DNA of 26,190 nt, taken from Rickettsia typhi. GTDB taxonomy: Bacteria; Pseudomonadota; Alphaproteobacteria; Rickettsiales; UBA1997. Under the pieces are notes generated by a model. The model searched no databases. It was given only the letters and a program-made list of their open reading frames with translations, and was not told where the DNA came from. The stretch's first letter is position 1, and each line of letters opens with the position of its first letter. Positions 14,742 through 23,133 of this stretch are shown here, in pieces. The translations under genes and the position numbers were made by a program. The stretch covers positions 1 through 26,190 of the forward strand of contig CAMDMO010000005.1 of NCBI GenBank assembly GCA_945902255.1. The letters are read 5' to 3'.

Positions 14742-15827
14742 CTAGCCAATAAAAGTCGCCTTCACAATTTCATCTTCTAAGTTAATTGAAATTTTATTAT
14801 TTGTTTTATCAACTAATAATTCCAAAAAGTTAAAAATATTTTTAGAAAATAATTTGCTAGCATCAGCAGCAAGGCGGCTTGAAAAATTATCATAGCCAAT
14901 AATTTTTACACCATTAACTTCTTTAATTTTTCCACTTTCAGTTAGAGCGCAATTTCCGCCGTTAACCGCAGCCAAATCAACGATGATTGATCCAGATTTC
15001 ATGCCCAATACCATTTCTTCAGAAATTAAAATTGGCGCTTTTTTACCTGGAATTAATGCGGTTGTAATCACAACATCTTGGCTTTTAATTGTATCTTTCA
15101 ACAATTGCTCTTGGCGTTTTTTATAATCTTCACTCATCTCTTTTGCATAAACGCCATTATTAGCTTCAGAGCTTTCGTCTTTTACTTCAATAAATTTTGC
15201 ACCCAAACTTTGAACTTGCTCTTTTGCAGCTGTTCTAACATCAAAAGCGCAAACTATTCCACCAATTCTTCTAGCGGTTGCAATAGCTTGCAAACCAGCA
15301 ACGCCAGCACCAATAATCATAAATTTTGCTGCAGAAATTGTGCCAGCGGCAGTCATCATCATTGGAACTGCTTTTGGCAATTCGTAAACCGCATCAATAA
15401 CCGCGCGATATCCAGCTAAGTTGCTTTGTGATGATAAAACATCCATGGTTTGCGCGCGAGTTATTCTTGGTAAAAGTTCAAGTGCAAAAGCAGCGATTTT
15501 ATTTTCTTTAAAAAAAGCAACTGTTTCTGGCTGTAAATGAGGATTTAAAAGAGCGATAAAAATAGCGCTTGGCTTTAATTTTTTAAGATCAATTTCAACT
15601 CTTTGCACCGCAATAATAATATCAACTTCTAACAATATAGAATTAATATCTGGCAAAATTTTTGCGCCAGCTTTTTCAAAAACATCATCAGAAATTCCTG
15701 ATTTTATTCCGGCTTTCGTTTCAACAAAAACTTCAATTCCTAATTTTTGATATTTTGCAAGTAAATCTGGGGTAATTGCTACACGATTTTCATTTTCGAT
15801 TGTTTCTTTTAATACCAGAAGTTTCAT
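14742..15827 (-). CDS. pntAA: NAD(P) transhydrogenase alpha subunit, NAD-binding part (PntAA)
   Basis: The proton-translocating transhydrogenase transfers hydride from NADH to NADP+ using the proton-motive force; this subunit (domain I) binds NAD(H) in the cytoplasm. The 361 residues match the split alpha subunit of alphaproteobacteria. Diagnostic segments are KETIENENRVAITPDLL, SSQSNLAGYRAV, a Rossmann strand FMIIGAGVAGLQAIATARRIGGIV with FDVRTAAKEQVQSLGAKFIEV, TALIPGKKAPILIS and IIGYDNFSSRLAADASKLFSKN. The last favours PntA over the related alanine dehydrogenase. The membrane partners pntAB and pntB normally follow it, but downstream here there is a palindrome and mgtE, so they must be elsewhere or lost. 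Confidence 0.88.
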   Translation of the reverse strand: MKLLVLKETIENENRVAITPDLLAKYQKLGIEVFVETKAGIKSGISDDVFEKAGAKILPDINSILLEVDIIIAVQRVEIDLKKLKPSAIFIALLNPHLQPETVAFFKENKIAAFALELLPRITRAQTMDVLSSQSNLAGYRAVIDAVYELPKAVPMMMTAAGTISAAKFMIIGAGVAGLQAIATARRIGGIVCAFDVRTAAKEQVQSLGAKFIEVKDESSEANNGVYAKEMSEDYKKRQEQLLKDTIKSQDVVITTALIPGKKAPILISEEMVLGMKSGSIIVDLAAVNGGNCALTESGKIKEVNGVKIIGYDNFSSRLAADASKLFSKNIFNFLELLVDKTNNKISINLEDEIVKATFIG

Positions 15828-15887
15828 AAATTTAAATAAATTATCATTAAAAAAGCTCTTTGAAAGAAAGTCTCTAATTTAGTACCT

Positions 15888-16005
15888 AGAATCATCCTTC
15901 GACAAGCTCAGGATGACATCGAATAAGCGACAAGCTCCGGATGAAATCAAGCAAGCCAAAAACATAAAACTCGATGTCATCCTGAGCTTGTCGAAGGATG
16001 ATTCT
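15888..16005. repeat. Inverted repeat with the TCGACAAGCTC loop element, copies B-D
   Basis: A perfect 35-bp inverted repeat (15888-15922 and 15971-16005). Each arm is itself a hairpin: TCATCCT/AGGATGA around TCGACAAGCTC at 15892-15916, and the inverted copy at 15977-16001. A third, decayed direct copy with loop GCGACAAGCTC is at 15927-15944. Translations of this repeat give the familiar spurious peptide VILSLSKDD, so the open frame across it is not a gene. It fills most of the gap between tRNA-Leu and pntAA. Confidence 0.88.
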
Positions 16006-16079
16006 GGTCGTAGAATTATACGCTCTTTTTCAAAATCACATCAGCAAATTCCTTGCACTATAACACCAAAAAAAGCGAA

Positions 16080-16165
16080 TGGTGCGGTCGAGAAGATTTG
16101 AACTTCCACGGGTTTTACCCCACAACGACCTCAACGTTGCGCGTATACCATTCCGCCACGACCGC
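16080..16165 (-). tRNA. tRNA-Leu, anticodon GAG
   Basis: On the minus strand a 7-bp acceptor stem GCGGTCG/CGACCGC closes the cloverleaf. The anticodon stem CAACG/CGTTG encloses the loop TTGAGGT, so the anticodon is GAG (plus-strand 16130-16132), reading CUU and CUC leucine codons. A long variable arm (GGGT/ACCC) marks it as class II, and the T loop is TTCAAAT on a GGAAG/CTTCT stem. Discriminator A is followed by an encoded CCA (16080-16082). The 5' end is only 5 nt after the gdhB stop, and a run of seven T begins a few bases beyond the 3' end, which may serve as a terminator. Confidence 0.95.
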
Positions 16166-16170
16166 AAAAA

Positions 16171-19100
16171 CTATTTAACCAATGGTTTTAATCGATTTAA
16201 TGCCACAATAAAAACTGATAAATCAGGATTTGGATGAGATTTGACATCTGCAATAAAATTATCAAAACGCTCAACTAAAAACCCAACTGTATTAATCCAA
16301 TTATTAACTGAATTAACTTCACATATATCTTTTTCATTGCAACTAAACTCAACTATTTGTTTAGCGATTTTCATCTGATAGCTATAAAGATCTTCTAGAA
16401 TTGTTTTGCTAGAAAGTTTTTGCCAATTGCTATCAACATTTAAATTTGAAACTTTACTACGCAACCATTTTAGAGAAAATCTTGTTCCGACTGCAAAATA
16501 AATTTTTGCGATAGTTTCAAGATTAAATTTTGAAGCTTCAGAAATTTCAGCAATATCAAAAGCCGAAGCAACCGCGTCCATTCCAGCAATTCTGCTAGCT
16601 AATTTGCGATCAACATCTTTAGTGCAATATTTAACGACTTTTCTTTCAAAAGATTCTCTAGAAGCTTGCGCTAATGCTTGGGGCAAGAAAGAAGATAATT
16701 CATCAGCAATTTTTCTAAAACGAGCCACAATTGGAGAAAGTCCGCCTTTAACTTGATTTCTTATTAGCCATAAAATTGATCTTTCTAATAATTTGCTAGC
16801 GCTAGTAAACATTTGAGATTGAGTATGAGCAGAAACTTTTCCGTCAAGACTTTCAATCTCTTCCCAAACCTCTCTTAACCTGAAAGAGTCGATAGCAATG
16901 ATTAAATTTTTAACCACATTAACTGTGTCAAAACCACTATTTTGAGAAATTTGATTTACAAAAGTAATTCCAACTCGATTTACTACAAAATTTGTAATTT
17001 GAGTGGCAATAATTTCTTTTCTAAGTTGATGACTTGAAACTTCATCAGCAAATTTTTCCTGCATTAATTTTGGAAAATAAGAAAATAGCTCACTTTCAAA
17101 ATATTTATCTTCAACCAAATCAGAAGCTAATAAACTGTTGTAAATATCCATTTTGGAATAGGCCAACATTACACAAAGCTCTGGTCTTGTTAGGCCAATT
17201 TTTTCAACTTGTCTTTTTTCAATTTCTTTTTTTGACGGTAAAAATTCAATTTTACGATTCAATAAACCAGATTTTTCAAGCTTATCTAAAAATTGTGCTT
17301 GATCTCCAAGCGCAAGAGCATGTTGTGAATTAGCGATTGAAATTGCCTGAGTTTGTAGACGATTGTCATTTAAAACAAGATGCGAAACATCGTCAGTCAT
17401 GGCTTCCAGCACTTTGTTTCTTTCTTCTATGGTAATTTTATTTGCTTTCATCGCTTGAATTAAGGCGATTTTAATATTTACCTCATGATCAGAACAATCA
17501 ACGCCAGCCGAATTATCCATTGCATCTGTGTTAATTTTTCCACCAGCAAGAGCAAATTCAATACGACCTTTTTGAGTAAATCCTAAATTACCACCCTCAC
17601 CCACCACTTTGCAGCGAAGATCACTGCCATTGATGCGAAGAGTGTCATTAGCGCGATCGCCAACATCTTGATTTGACTCATCAGCAGCTTTTACATAAGT
17701 GCCAATTCCACCGTTCCATAAAAGATCAGCCGGCGCTTTAAGAATTGCTATAATTAAATCATTTGGAGTTAATTCATTTTCTTCAATAGCTAAAACTTCT
17801 TTAATTTCAGGAGAAATTTTTATTGATTTCGCGCTTCTTTCAAAAATACCGCCACCTTTCGAAATTAACGATTGGTCGTAATCCATCCAAGATGAGCGTG
17901 GTAAGTTAAACATTCTGCTGCGTTCAACAAAAGATTTTGCTGCATCAGGATTTGGATCAAGGAAAATATGCATATGATTAAAGGCAGCCACCATCTTAAT
18001 GTGCTTCGATAATAACATTCCATTTCCAAAAACATCTCCAGCTAAATCACCAATTCCAACGCAGGTGAAATCTTGACTTTGTATGTCGATTCCCATTTCA
18101 CGAAAATGACGCATAACTGAAATCCAACCACCTTTTGCAGTGATTCCCATTTTTTTATGATCATATCCAACTGAACCACCAGAAGCAAAAGCATCACCAA
18201 GCCAAAAATTATATTCAGCAGAAATAGAATTTGCGATATCTGAAAAAGTTGCGGTTCCTTTATCTGCAGCCACAACAAGGTAAGGATCAGACTCATCATG
18301 CATCACAACATTTTTTGGATGCTCAATTTTTCCATTAACCACATTATCAGTAACATCTAACATTCCGCGAAGCATTATTTTATAGCATTCAATGCCTTCT
18401 TTTTGTATTTCATCGCGACTTAATCCTGTCATATCGCTTTTTATAACAAATCCGCCTTTTGAACCAACTGGAACAATCACTGCGTTTTTAGTCATTTGAG
18501 CTTTCATCAAACCCAAAACTTCAGTTCTAAAATCTTCTTGACGATCAGACCAACGAAGCCCGCCACGAGCGACTTTTCCACCTCTTAAATGTATTGCTTC
18601 AACTCTTGATGAAAATACAAAAATTTCTGCATGAGGCAATGGAAGAGGTAGTTCTGGAACTTTTTTGCAATCAAATTTAAAGGACATATAACCTTTAAAA
18701 GCGTTATTAGCTCCAACTTGATAACAATTGGTGCGAAGTGTTGCATTTATTATGTCAAAAAATCTTCTGATTACCACGTCATCAGCAATATCTTTTACAT
18801 TAACCAAACTTTCTGTTATTTTATTTGAAATTTTTTCAATTTCTTTTTTGCGCTCATCAACAGTAATTTTTGAATTTGGATTGAATTTTGCATCGAATAA
18901 TTCAAGCAACATTTTTGTTATATTGCTATATTTTACTAAAGCTTCCGCAATGTAAGAACTGCTATATCTAAAACCAACTTGATATAAATATTTAGAGTAA
19001 GCGCGAAGTATATAAATTTGCTTCCAACTTAAATCAGCAGAAACCACCAATCTATTTAAAAAGCCCACTTGAGCGGTTTTTTCCCAAATTAAAGAAACTG

Positions 19101-21009
19101 TTTTTTCAAAATTTAATTTAATTTTTTCAGAAAATTTATGCCCAGATTTACTTAAATTTAAATGAAAATAATGAACCCAAACTTTAACATTTGATTTAAC
19201 CCTTCCATCTTCAGAAATGTTAACAACATAAGTATGTTCTTGAATTACATTAAAACCAAAACTTTCAAGAATTGGCATTATAATGGAAAGAATTAACTCT
19301 TGTCTTGGACTGTAAATTTTAAGCTCTGTAATATCATCTGCTAATAGCTCAGTTGATTTATAAAGACTGAATATTGCAGAATCTTTTTTTAGACATTCTT
19401 CAATATGAGAAATGTCAATTGCAGCGCGTTTTGGATCAAAACGATTATAATAACTAACCGAAAAAGCGTCTTTATATTTGGCAAAAAAAGCTATGCTTTG
19501 TTGACTATTTTCGAATCTTCCCTTGATTGCATCTCTTAGATCATCACTCCAAACTTTGGTCATTTTAGTGATTTTTCTTTCAACCATCTCTTCTTCAACA
19601 TGCGGAATTCCCTTGTTAGTTCTTACTATAACATGAAATCTAATTAAGTTTGAATCGGTAATTTGAACAAAAGAATCAGCAATTTCTCCTTGATAAATTT
19701 CAGCTAAATAATCTCTAATTTTATCGCGCAGTTCAGAATTACTGTGATCGCGCGGCGTAAAAATTAAACAGCTAACGAAACGATTGAATTTATCTTTACG
19801 AGCAAAAAACCTAACTTGTGATCTGCCACAAACCGCAACAATTCCAGTAGCATTTTTCAATAAATCTTCAGCGCTAATTTGGAAAAGTTCTTCTCTTGGA
19901 TATGATTCCAAAACTGAAACTAGGTCTTTGTAATTATGGCTGCCTTTAATAAATTCAGAATCTGCAATAACCTTGGCAATTTTATCGCGCACCAAAGGAA
20001 TTGAGCTTGGACTGTGATAATAAGCTGCAGATGTAAATAAACCAACAAACCTAAATTCACCTATAACCTTTCCATCTTGCGAAATTTTCTGAATACGAAT
20101 TCTTTCGGCATTGGCAATTCTATGAATTTTTGAACGATAACGAGATTTTAAAATTTCTACTATGTAAGGATTTTTAACTGAATCACAAACTTCTTCCACT
20201 GAAGAATTTAGAACTTCAGGTCTTAAATCAAGATGGCTTGAGCGAAATACTCCAAAACCAGAATCTTTCACTTCTTCCAATTCATATTGATTTTTTTTAA
20301 CTTCTTTTACATCAAATTCTTTAGCGCCAAGAAAAATAAAATTACCATCTATAGCCCATGAAATAAAATCACTAATTTCAGATATTTCTTTAGAATTTTT
20401 GGCAATTTTTTTAGCATTAACAACTTGATTTTGAGCCTTTTTAGCAAGGTCAATCATGCTTTTCCAATCATTAACTACTAGCGCAACAGTATTTAAAATT
20501 TTAGCAATATTTTCTTTCAAATCACTAGAATCTGACTCGAGTAAAATTTTTTCTAAATGAAGGTGGATTAAAGATTCTTGTTTAGCATTTTTGTCAGCAG
20601 TAATTTTTTGCAAATTACCATCTTTATCGCGAATAACTGAATAAATTGGGTGAACAATATTTTTAATTCTAATGCCTTGTTTATCAAGATAAGCAACGAT
20701 TGAATCCACTAAAAATGGCATATCATCATTAACAATGTCAATGAAGGTAAATGGAGATTCAAACCCGTCTTTTTCTAAAGTTGGATTATAAATTCTAACA
20801 TTTGTTGTTTTTGGATTAATTTGATTAAAAAAACCAAATGTTAAAACAACATCATTATAGATATCTTCAATTGAGTAATTATCAAAATCTCTCGTTTGAT
20901 TTTGTGAATAAAAAATTTCTATAAATTTCAAAAACTCTTCTTTTTTAAAGCCTTTTGGTTGCTTTTGCTTATCAGAGAAATCAATGATTTTTTTAATAAA
21001 ATTTTGCAT
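16171..21009 (-). CDS. gdhB: NAD-dependent glutamate dehydrogenase, large (about 180 kDa) type
   Basis: This cytoplasmic enzyme oxidatively deaminates glutamate to 2-oxoglutarate and ammonia, feeding amino-acid carbon into the TCA cycle. The 1,612 residues are the full length of the family found in alphaproteobacteria and some other bacteria. The long N-terminal regulatory region includes MPFLVDSIVAYLDKQGI at about 90-110 and IYQGEIADSFVQITDSNLIRFH. The catalytic core begins at about 800 with HLRGGKVARGGLRWSDRQEDFRTEVLGLMKAQMTKNAVIVPVGSKGGFV, which carries the glutamate-binding lysines. The dinucleotide-binding part follows (GVGIGDLAGDVFGNGML, then LWNGGIGTYVKA and VVGEGGNLGFTQKGR). It lies 14 bp after infC and directly before tRNA-Leu, an infC-gdhB-tRNA order. 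Glutamate use as a carbon source is common in Rickettsiales. Confidence 0.96.
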   Translation of the reverse strand: MQNFIKKIIDFSDKQKQPKGFKKEEFLKFIEIFYSQNQTRDFDNYSIEDIYNDVVLTFGFFNQINPKTTNVRIYNPTLEKDGFESPFTFIDIVNDDMPFLVDSIVAYLDKQGIRIKNIVHPIYSVIRDKDGNLQKITADKNAKQESLIHLHLEKILLESDSSDLKENIAKILNTVALVVNDWKSMIDLAKKAQNQVVNAKKIAKNSKEISEISDFISWAIDGNFIFLGAKEFDVKEVKKNQYELEEVKDSGFGVFRSSHLDLRPEVLNSSVEEVCDSVKNPYIVEILKSRYRSKIHRIANAERIRIQKISQDGKVIGEFRFVGLFTSAAYYHSPSSIPLVRDKIAKVIADSEFIKGSHNYKDLVSVLESYPREELFQISAEDLLKNATGIVAVCGRSQVRFFARKDKFNRFVSCLIFTPRDHSNSELRDKIRDYLAEIYQGEIADSFVQITDSNLIRFHVIVRTNKGIPHVEEEMVERKITKMTKVWSDDLRDAIKGRFENSQQSIAFFAKYKDAFSVSYYNRFDPKRAAIDISHIEECLKKDSAIFSLYKSTELLADDITELKIYSPRQELILSIIMPILESFGFNVIQEHTYVVNISEDGRVKSNVKVWVHYFHLNLSKSGHKFSEKIKLNFEKTVSLIWEKTAQVGFLNRLVVSADLSWKQIYILRAYSKYLYQVGFRYSSSYIAEALVKYSNITKMLLELFDAKFNPNSKITVDERKKEIEKISNKITESLVNVKDIADDVVIRRFFDIINATLRTNCYQVGANNAFKGYMSFKFDCKKVPELPLPLPHAEIFVFSSRVEAIHLRGGKVARGGLRWSDRQEDFRTEVLGLMKAQMTKNAVIVPVGSKGGFVIKSDMTGLSRDEIQKEGIECYKIMLRGMLDVTDNVVNGKIEHPKNVVMHDESDPYLVVAADKGTATFSDIANSISAEYNFWLGDAFASGGSVGYDHKKMGITAKGGWISVMRHFREMGIDIQSQDFTCVGIGDLAGDVFGNGMLLSKHIKMVAAFNHMHIFLDPNPDAAKSFVERSRMFNLPRSSWMDYDQSLISKGGGIFERSAKSIKISPEIKEVLAIEENELTPNDLIIAILKAPADLLWNGGIGTYVKAADESNQDVGDRANDTLRINGSDLRCKVVGEGGNLGFTQKGRIEFALAGGKINTDAMDNSAGVDCSDHEVNIKIALIQAMKANKITIEERNKVLEAMTDDVSHLVLNDNRLQTQAISIANSQHALALGDQAQFLDKLEKSGLLNRKIEFLPSKKEIEKRQVEKIGLTRPELCVMLAYSKMDIYNSLLASDLVEDKYFESELFSYFPKLMQEKFADEVSSHQLRKEIIATQITNFVVNRVGITFVNQISQNSGFDTVNVVKNLIIAIDSFRLREVWEEIESLDGKVSAHTQSQMFTSASKLLERSILWLIRNQVKGGLSPIVARFRKIADELSSFLPQALAQASRESFERKVVKYCTKDVDRKLASRIAGMDAVASAFDIAEISEASKFNLETIAKIYFAVGTRFSLKWLRSKVSNLNVDSNWQKLSSKTILEDLYSYQMKIAKQIVEFSCNEKDICEVNSVNNWINTVGFLVERFDNFIADVKSHPNPDLSVFIVALNRLKPLVK

Positions 21010-21023
21010 TCTTTAAACTAAAT

Positions 21024-21563
21024 TTATTTTTTAATTAAAATTACAACCAGCTGCATTCCTTCTTGTCTAGGACTAACTTCTGGTTTTGCAAATTCTTGCG
21101 TATCTTTTAAAATATTTTCCATCATGGCTCTAGCAAGGTCGATATGAGTAATTTCTCTTCCTTTCATTCTGATAAATAATTTAACTTTATCTCCTTGATC
21201 AACGAATTTATGAGTATGTTTAATTTTTGTGTCATAGTCGCCTTTGCCAATATTTAGGCTCATCTTCACTTCTTTTACCTCAACCACTTTTTGCTTCTTT
21301 TTAGCGTCTGAAGCTTTTTTCTGCATTTCATATTTCATCTTACCAAAATTTGCAATTTTGCAGACTGGTGGTGACACATTTGGTGAAACCTCAACCAAAT
21401 CTAAATCAACTTCTTGAGCCATTCTCATGGCTTCAGCAAAATCAACCACTCCTATCATTTTTCCATCTTGATCTATGAGTCTAACTTCTTTAACTCTGAT
21501 TTGTTCATTAATCCGAAATAATTTATCGGCATTTGCAGCTTCTTGTTGTCTTGTTGGTTTCAC
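21024..21563 (-). CDS. infC: Translation initiation factor IF-3
   Basis: IF-3 binds the 30S subunit, prevents premature joining of 50S and checks start codon and initiator tRNA. The 179 residues show both domains: N-terminal FRINEQIRVKEVRLIDQDGKMIGVV with A-M-x-x-A-x-x-x-D-L-D-L-V-E-V-S-P, then the linker KMKYEMQKKASDAKKKQK, and C-terminal VKMSLNIGKGDYDTKIKHTHKFVDQGDKVKLFIRMKGREITH. The chosen start is GTG (21561-21563). infC is known for rare starts that IF-3 itself discriminates against; an in-frame ATA two codons upstream could serve instead. No ribosome site is visible. rpmI and rplT, the usual followers, are absent and gdhB follows instead. Confidence 0.95.
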   Translation of the reverse strand: MKPTRQQEAANADKLFRINEQIRVKEVRLIDQDGKMIGVVDFAEAMRMAQEVDLDLVEVSPNVSPPVCKIANFGKMKYEMQKKASDAKKKQKVVEVKEVKMSLNIGKGDYDTKIKHTHKFVDQGDKVKLFIRMKGREITHIDLARAMMENILKDTQEFAKPEVSPRQEGMQLVVILIKK

Positions 21564-21766
21564 AGATATTTTTTTAATTGTTAAGAAAGACGAGGTAATT
21601 TTACTAGTTTTTAACCAATAGCTAGGTTACAGAGCCTAAATTACATACTCAACTCCTAAATTTCAACTTTAATAACTTGGTTTGCGATTATCATGTTTTT
21701 AGCTTACAAAAAAAACCACAAACAAACTCCAAAAAAATAACAAAAAAGGGTTTGGCAAATAAAAAA

Positions 21767-23065
21767 CTATTTTTCCTCAACTTGGCGCTTCAAATCTCGC
21801 CAATATTGCATTCTTTTTTTAATATCTCTTTCAAATCCTCTTTCATTTGGTTGAAAAAAAGTTGGGCGGGATTTTTTTAATAATTCTTCTGGAAAAAATT
21901 CCTGACCAGAAAAGCAATTAGGAGTGTCGTGATCGTAAATATATCCATCGCCATAACCTTGCTCTTTCATCATTTTTGTTGGAGCATTTAAAATATTTTT
22001 TGGTGGATTTAAATGAGTTGTTTTTGAAGCTAAGTCAATTGCGGCTTTGTGAGAAATATAGCTAGCGTTTGATTTTGGCGCAGTTGCGCAATAAATTGTA
22101 GCGTGACTTATTGCATAATCACCTTCCGGACTTCCTAAAAAATCATAATTTTCTTTTGCCGCCATCACCTGAAGAAGCGCGTTTGGGTCAGCTAAACCAA
22201 TATCTTCAGTAGCAAATCTTGCAAGGCGACGCAAAATGTAATAAGGATCTTCTTTTGCTTCCAGCATTCGCGCTAAATAATAAAGCGCGGCATCAACATC
22301 AGAGCCACGCAAAGACTTATGAAATGCACTAATTAAATTATAATGAAAATCACCTTTTTTATCAAAATGCGCAGAGCGTTTTGAAATTATATTTTTTAAA
22401 TCAGAAACGCCAATTTCTTTACCGTCTAAATTAAATAATTCTTCACAAGCGTTTAAAAGATAGCGCGCGTCTCCACAAGCTAGATTAATTAAAGCTTCTT
22501 TTGCCTCAGAAGTTAATGGTATTTTTTTCTTAAAAAATATTTCCGCTCTATCTAAAAGCTGCATCAAAGATTTTTCATCTAAAGATTTTAGAGATAAAAC
22601 TTTGCAACGCGAAAGTAATGCTGAATTAAGATGAAATGATGGATTTTCAGTTGTGGTAGCGACTAAAATTATTGTGCCATCTTCAATGAAGGGTAAAAAT
22701 AAATCTTGTTGAGTTTTGTTAAAATGATGAATCTCATCAATCATTAAAATTGTTTTTTTTGCCTCAATTAAACTTTCTTGCAAGCCGACCCTTCTGGCAT
22801 TATCAATAATTTTTCTAATATCTTGAGCACCAGAATTTATTGCTGAAATTGCGATAAATTCAGCATCAATAATTTTTGCTAAAGACTTGGCGATAGTTGT
22901 TTTTCCAACTCCGGGAGGCCCCCATAAAATTAGAGATGGAATGTTTTTTGATTTAATGACTAAAGAAAGTGCGCCATTTTCACCAAATAAATGATCTTGC
23001 CCTATGACATCTTGTAAATCTTGTGGACGCAATAAATCAGCTAGAGGACGGGTTTTGTTTTTCAT
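21767..23065 (-). CDS. rarA: Replication-associated recombination protein RarA (MgsA)
   Basis: RarA is a clamp-loader-like AAA+ ATPase acting at stalled replication forks. The 432 residues match the family. Walker A is GPPGVGKT (49-56), Walker B MIDEIHHF (about 108-115), sensor 1 VATTTENPSF, and the arginine-finger region LLSRCKVLSLKSL. The C-terminal part has SAFHKSLRGSDVDAALYYLARMLEAKEDPYYILRRLARFATEDIGLADP and ends in GYGDGYIYDHD, both typical of RarA tetramerisation regions rather than of DnaX or RuvB. It stands between dxs and infC on the same strand, separated from dxs by a paired hairpin repeat. Confidence 0.95.
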   Translation of the reverse strand: MKNKTRPLADLLRPQDLQDVIGQDHLFGENGALSLVIKSKNIPSLILWGPPGVGKTTIAKSLAKIIDAEFIAISAINSGAQDIRKIIDNARRVGLQESLIEAKKTILMIDEIHHFNKTQQDLFLPFIEDGTIILVATTTENPSFHLNSALLSRCKVLSLKSLDEKSLMQLLDRAEIFFKKKIPLTSEAKEALINLACGDARYLLNACEELFNLDGKEIGVSDLKNIISKRSAHFDKKGDFHYNLISAFHKSLRGSDVDAALYYLARMLEAKEDPYYILRRLARFATEDIGLADPNALLQVMAAKENYDFLGSPEGDYAISHATIYCATAPKSNASYISHKAAIDLASKTTHLNPPKNILNAPTKMMKEQGYGDGYIYDHDTPNCFSGQEFFPEELLKKSRPTFFQPNERGFERDIKKRMQYWRDLKRQVEEK

Positions 23066-23083
23066 ATTTTTACTGAATTTATA

Positions 23084-23129
23084 AAAAGGGGTCAGACCCC
23101 TTTTGCTTGAAAGGGGTCAGACCCCTTTT
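23084..23129. repeat. Two tandem GGGGTCAGACCCC hairpins, probable terminator of dxs
   Basis: The palindrome GGGGTC-A-GACCCC flanked by A-runs on one side and T-runs on the other occurs at 23084-23104 and again at 23110-23129, with a 25-bp period; both copies are followed by GC. Read on the minus strand after the dxs stop, each forms a GC stem followed by T (five T after the second), so together they look like a double intrinsic terminator; being symmetric, they could work in both directions. The same motif is, from memory, dispersed in many unrelated bacterial genomes and sometimes tied to REP-associated transposases; none is present here. Confidence 0.8.
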
Positions 23130-23133
23130 GCAT

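Noticed and set aside
14742..15827. Alanine dehydrogenase as the function of this gene
   Set aside because: The GYDNFSSRLAADASKLFSKN segment and VQSLGAKFIEV fit the transhydrogenase alpha subunit better than Ald.
15913..16101. 62-codon plus-strand frame over the repeat near tRNA-Leu
   Set aside because: It contains VILSLSKDD, the usual false translation of the TCGACAAGCTC repeat, and runs antisense into the tRNA.
21564..21766. Possible leader peptide or ribosomal-protein-type regulatory RNA upstream of infC
   Set aside because: Only a 12-codon ATG frame and AT-rich sequence without a convincing hairpin or promoter pair are visible; nothing specific can be supported.
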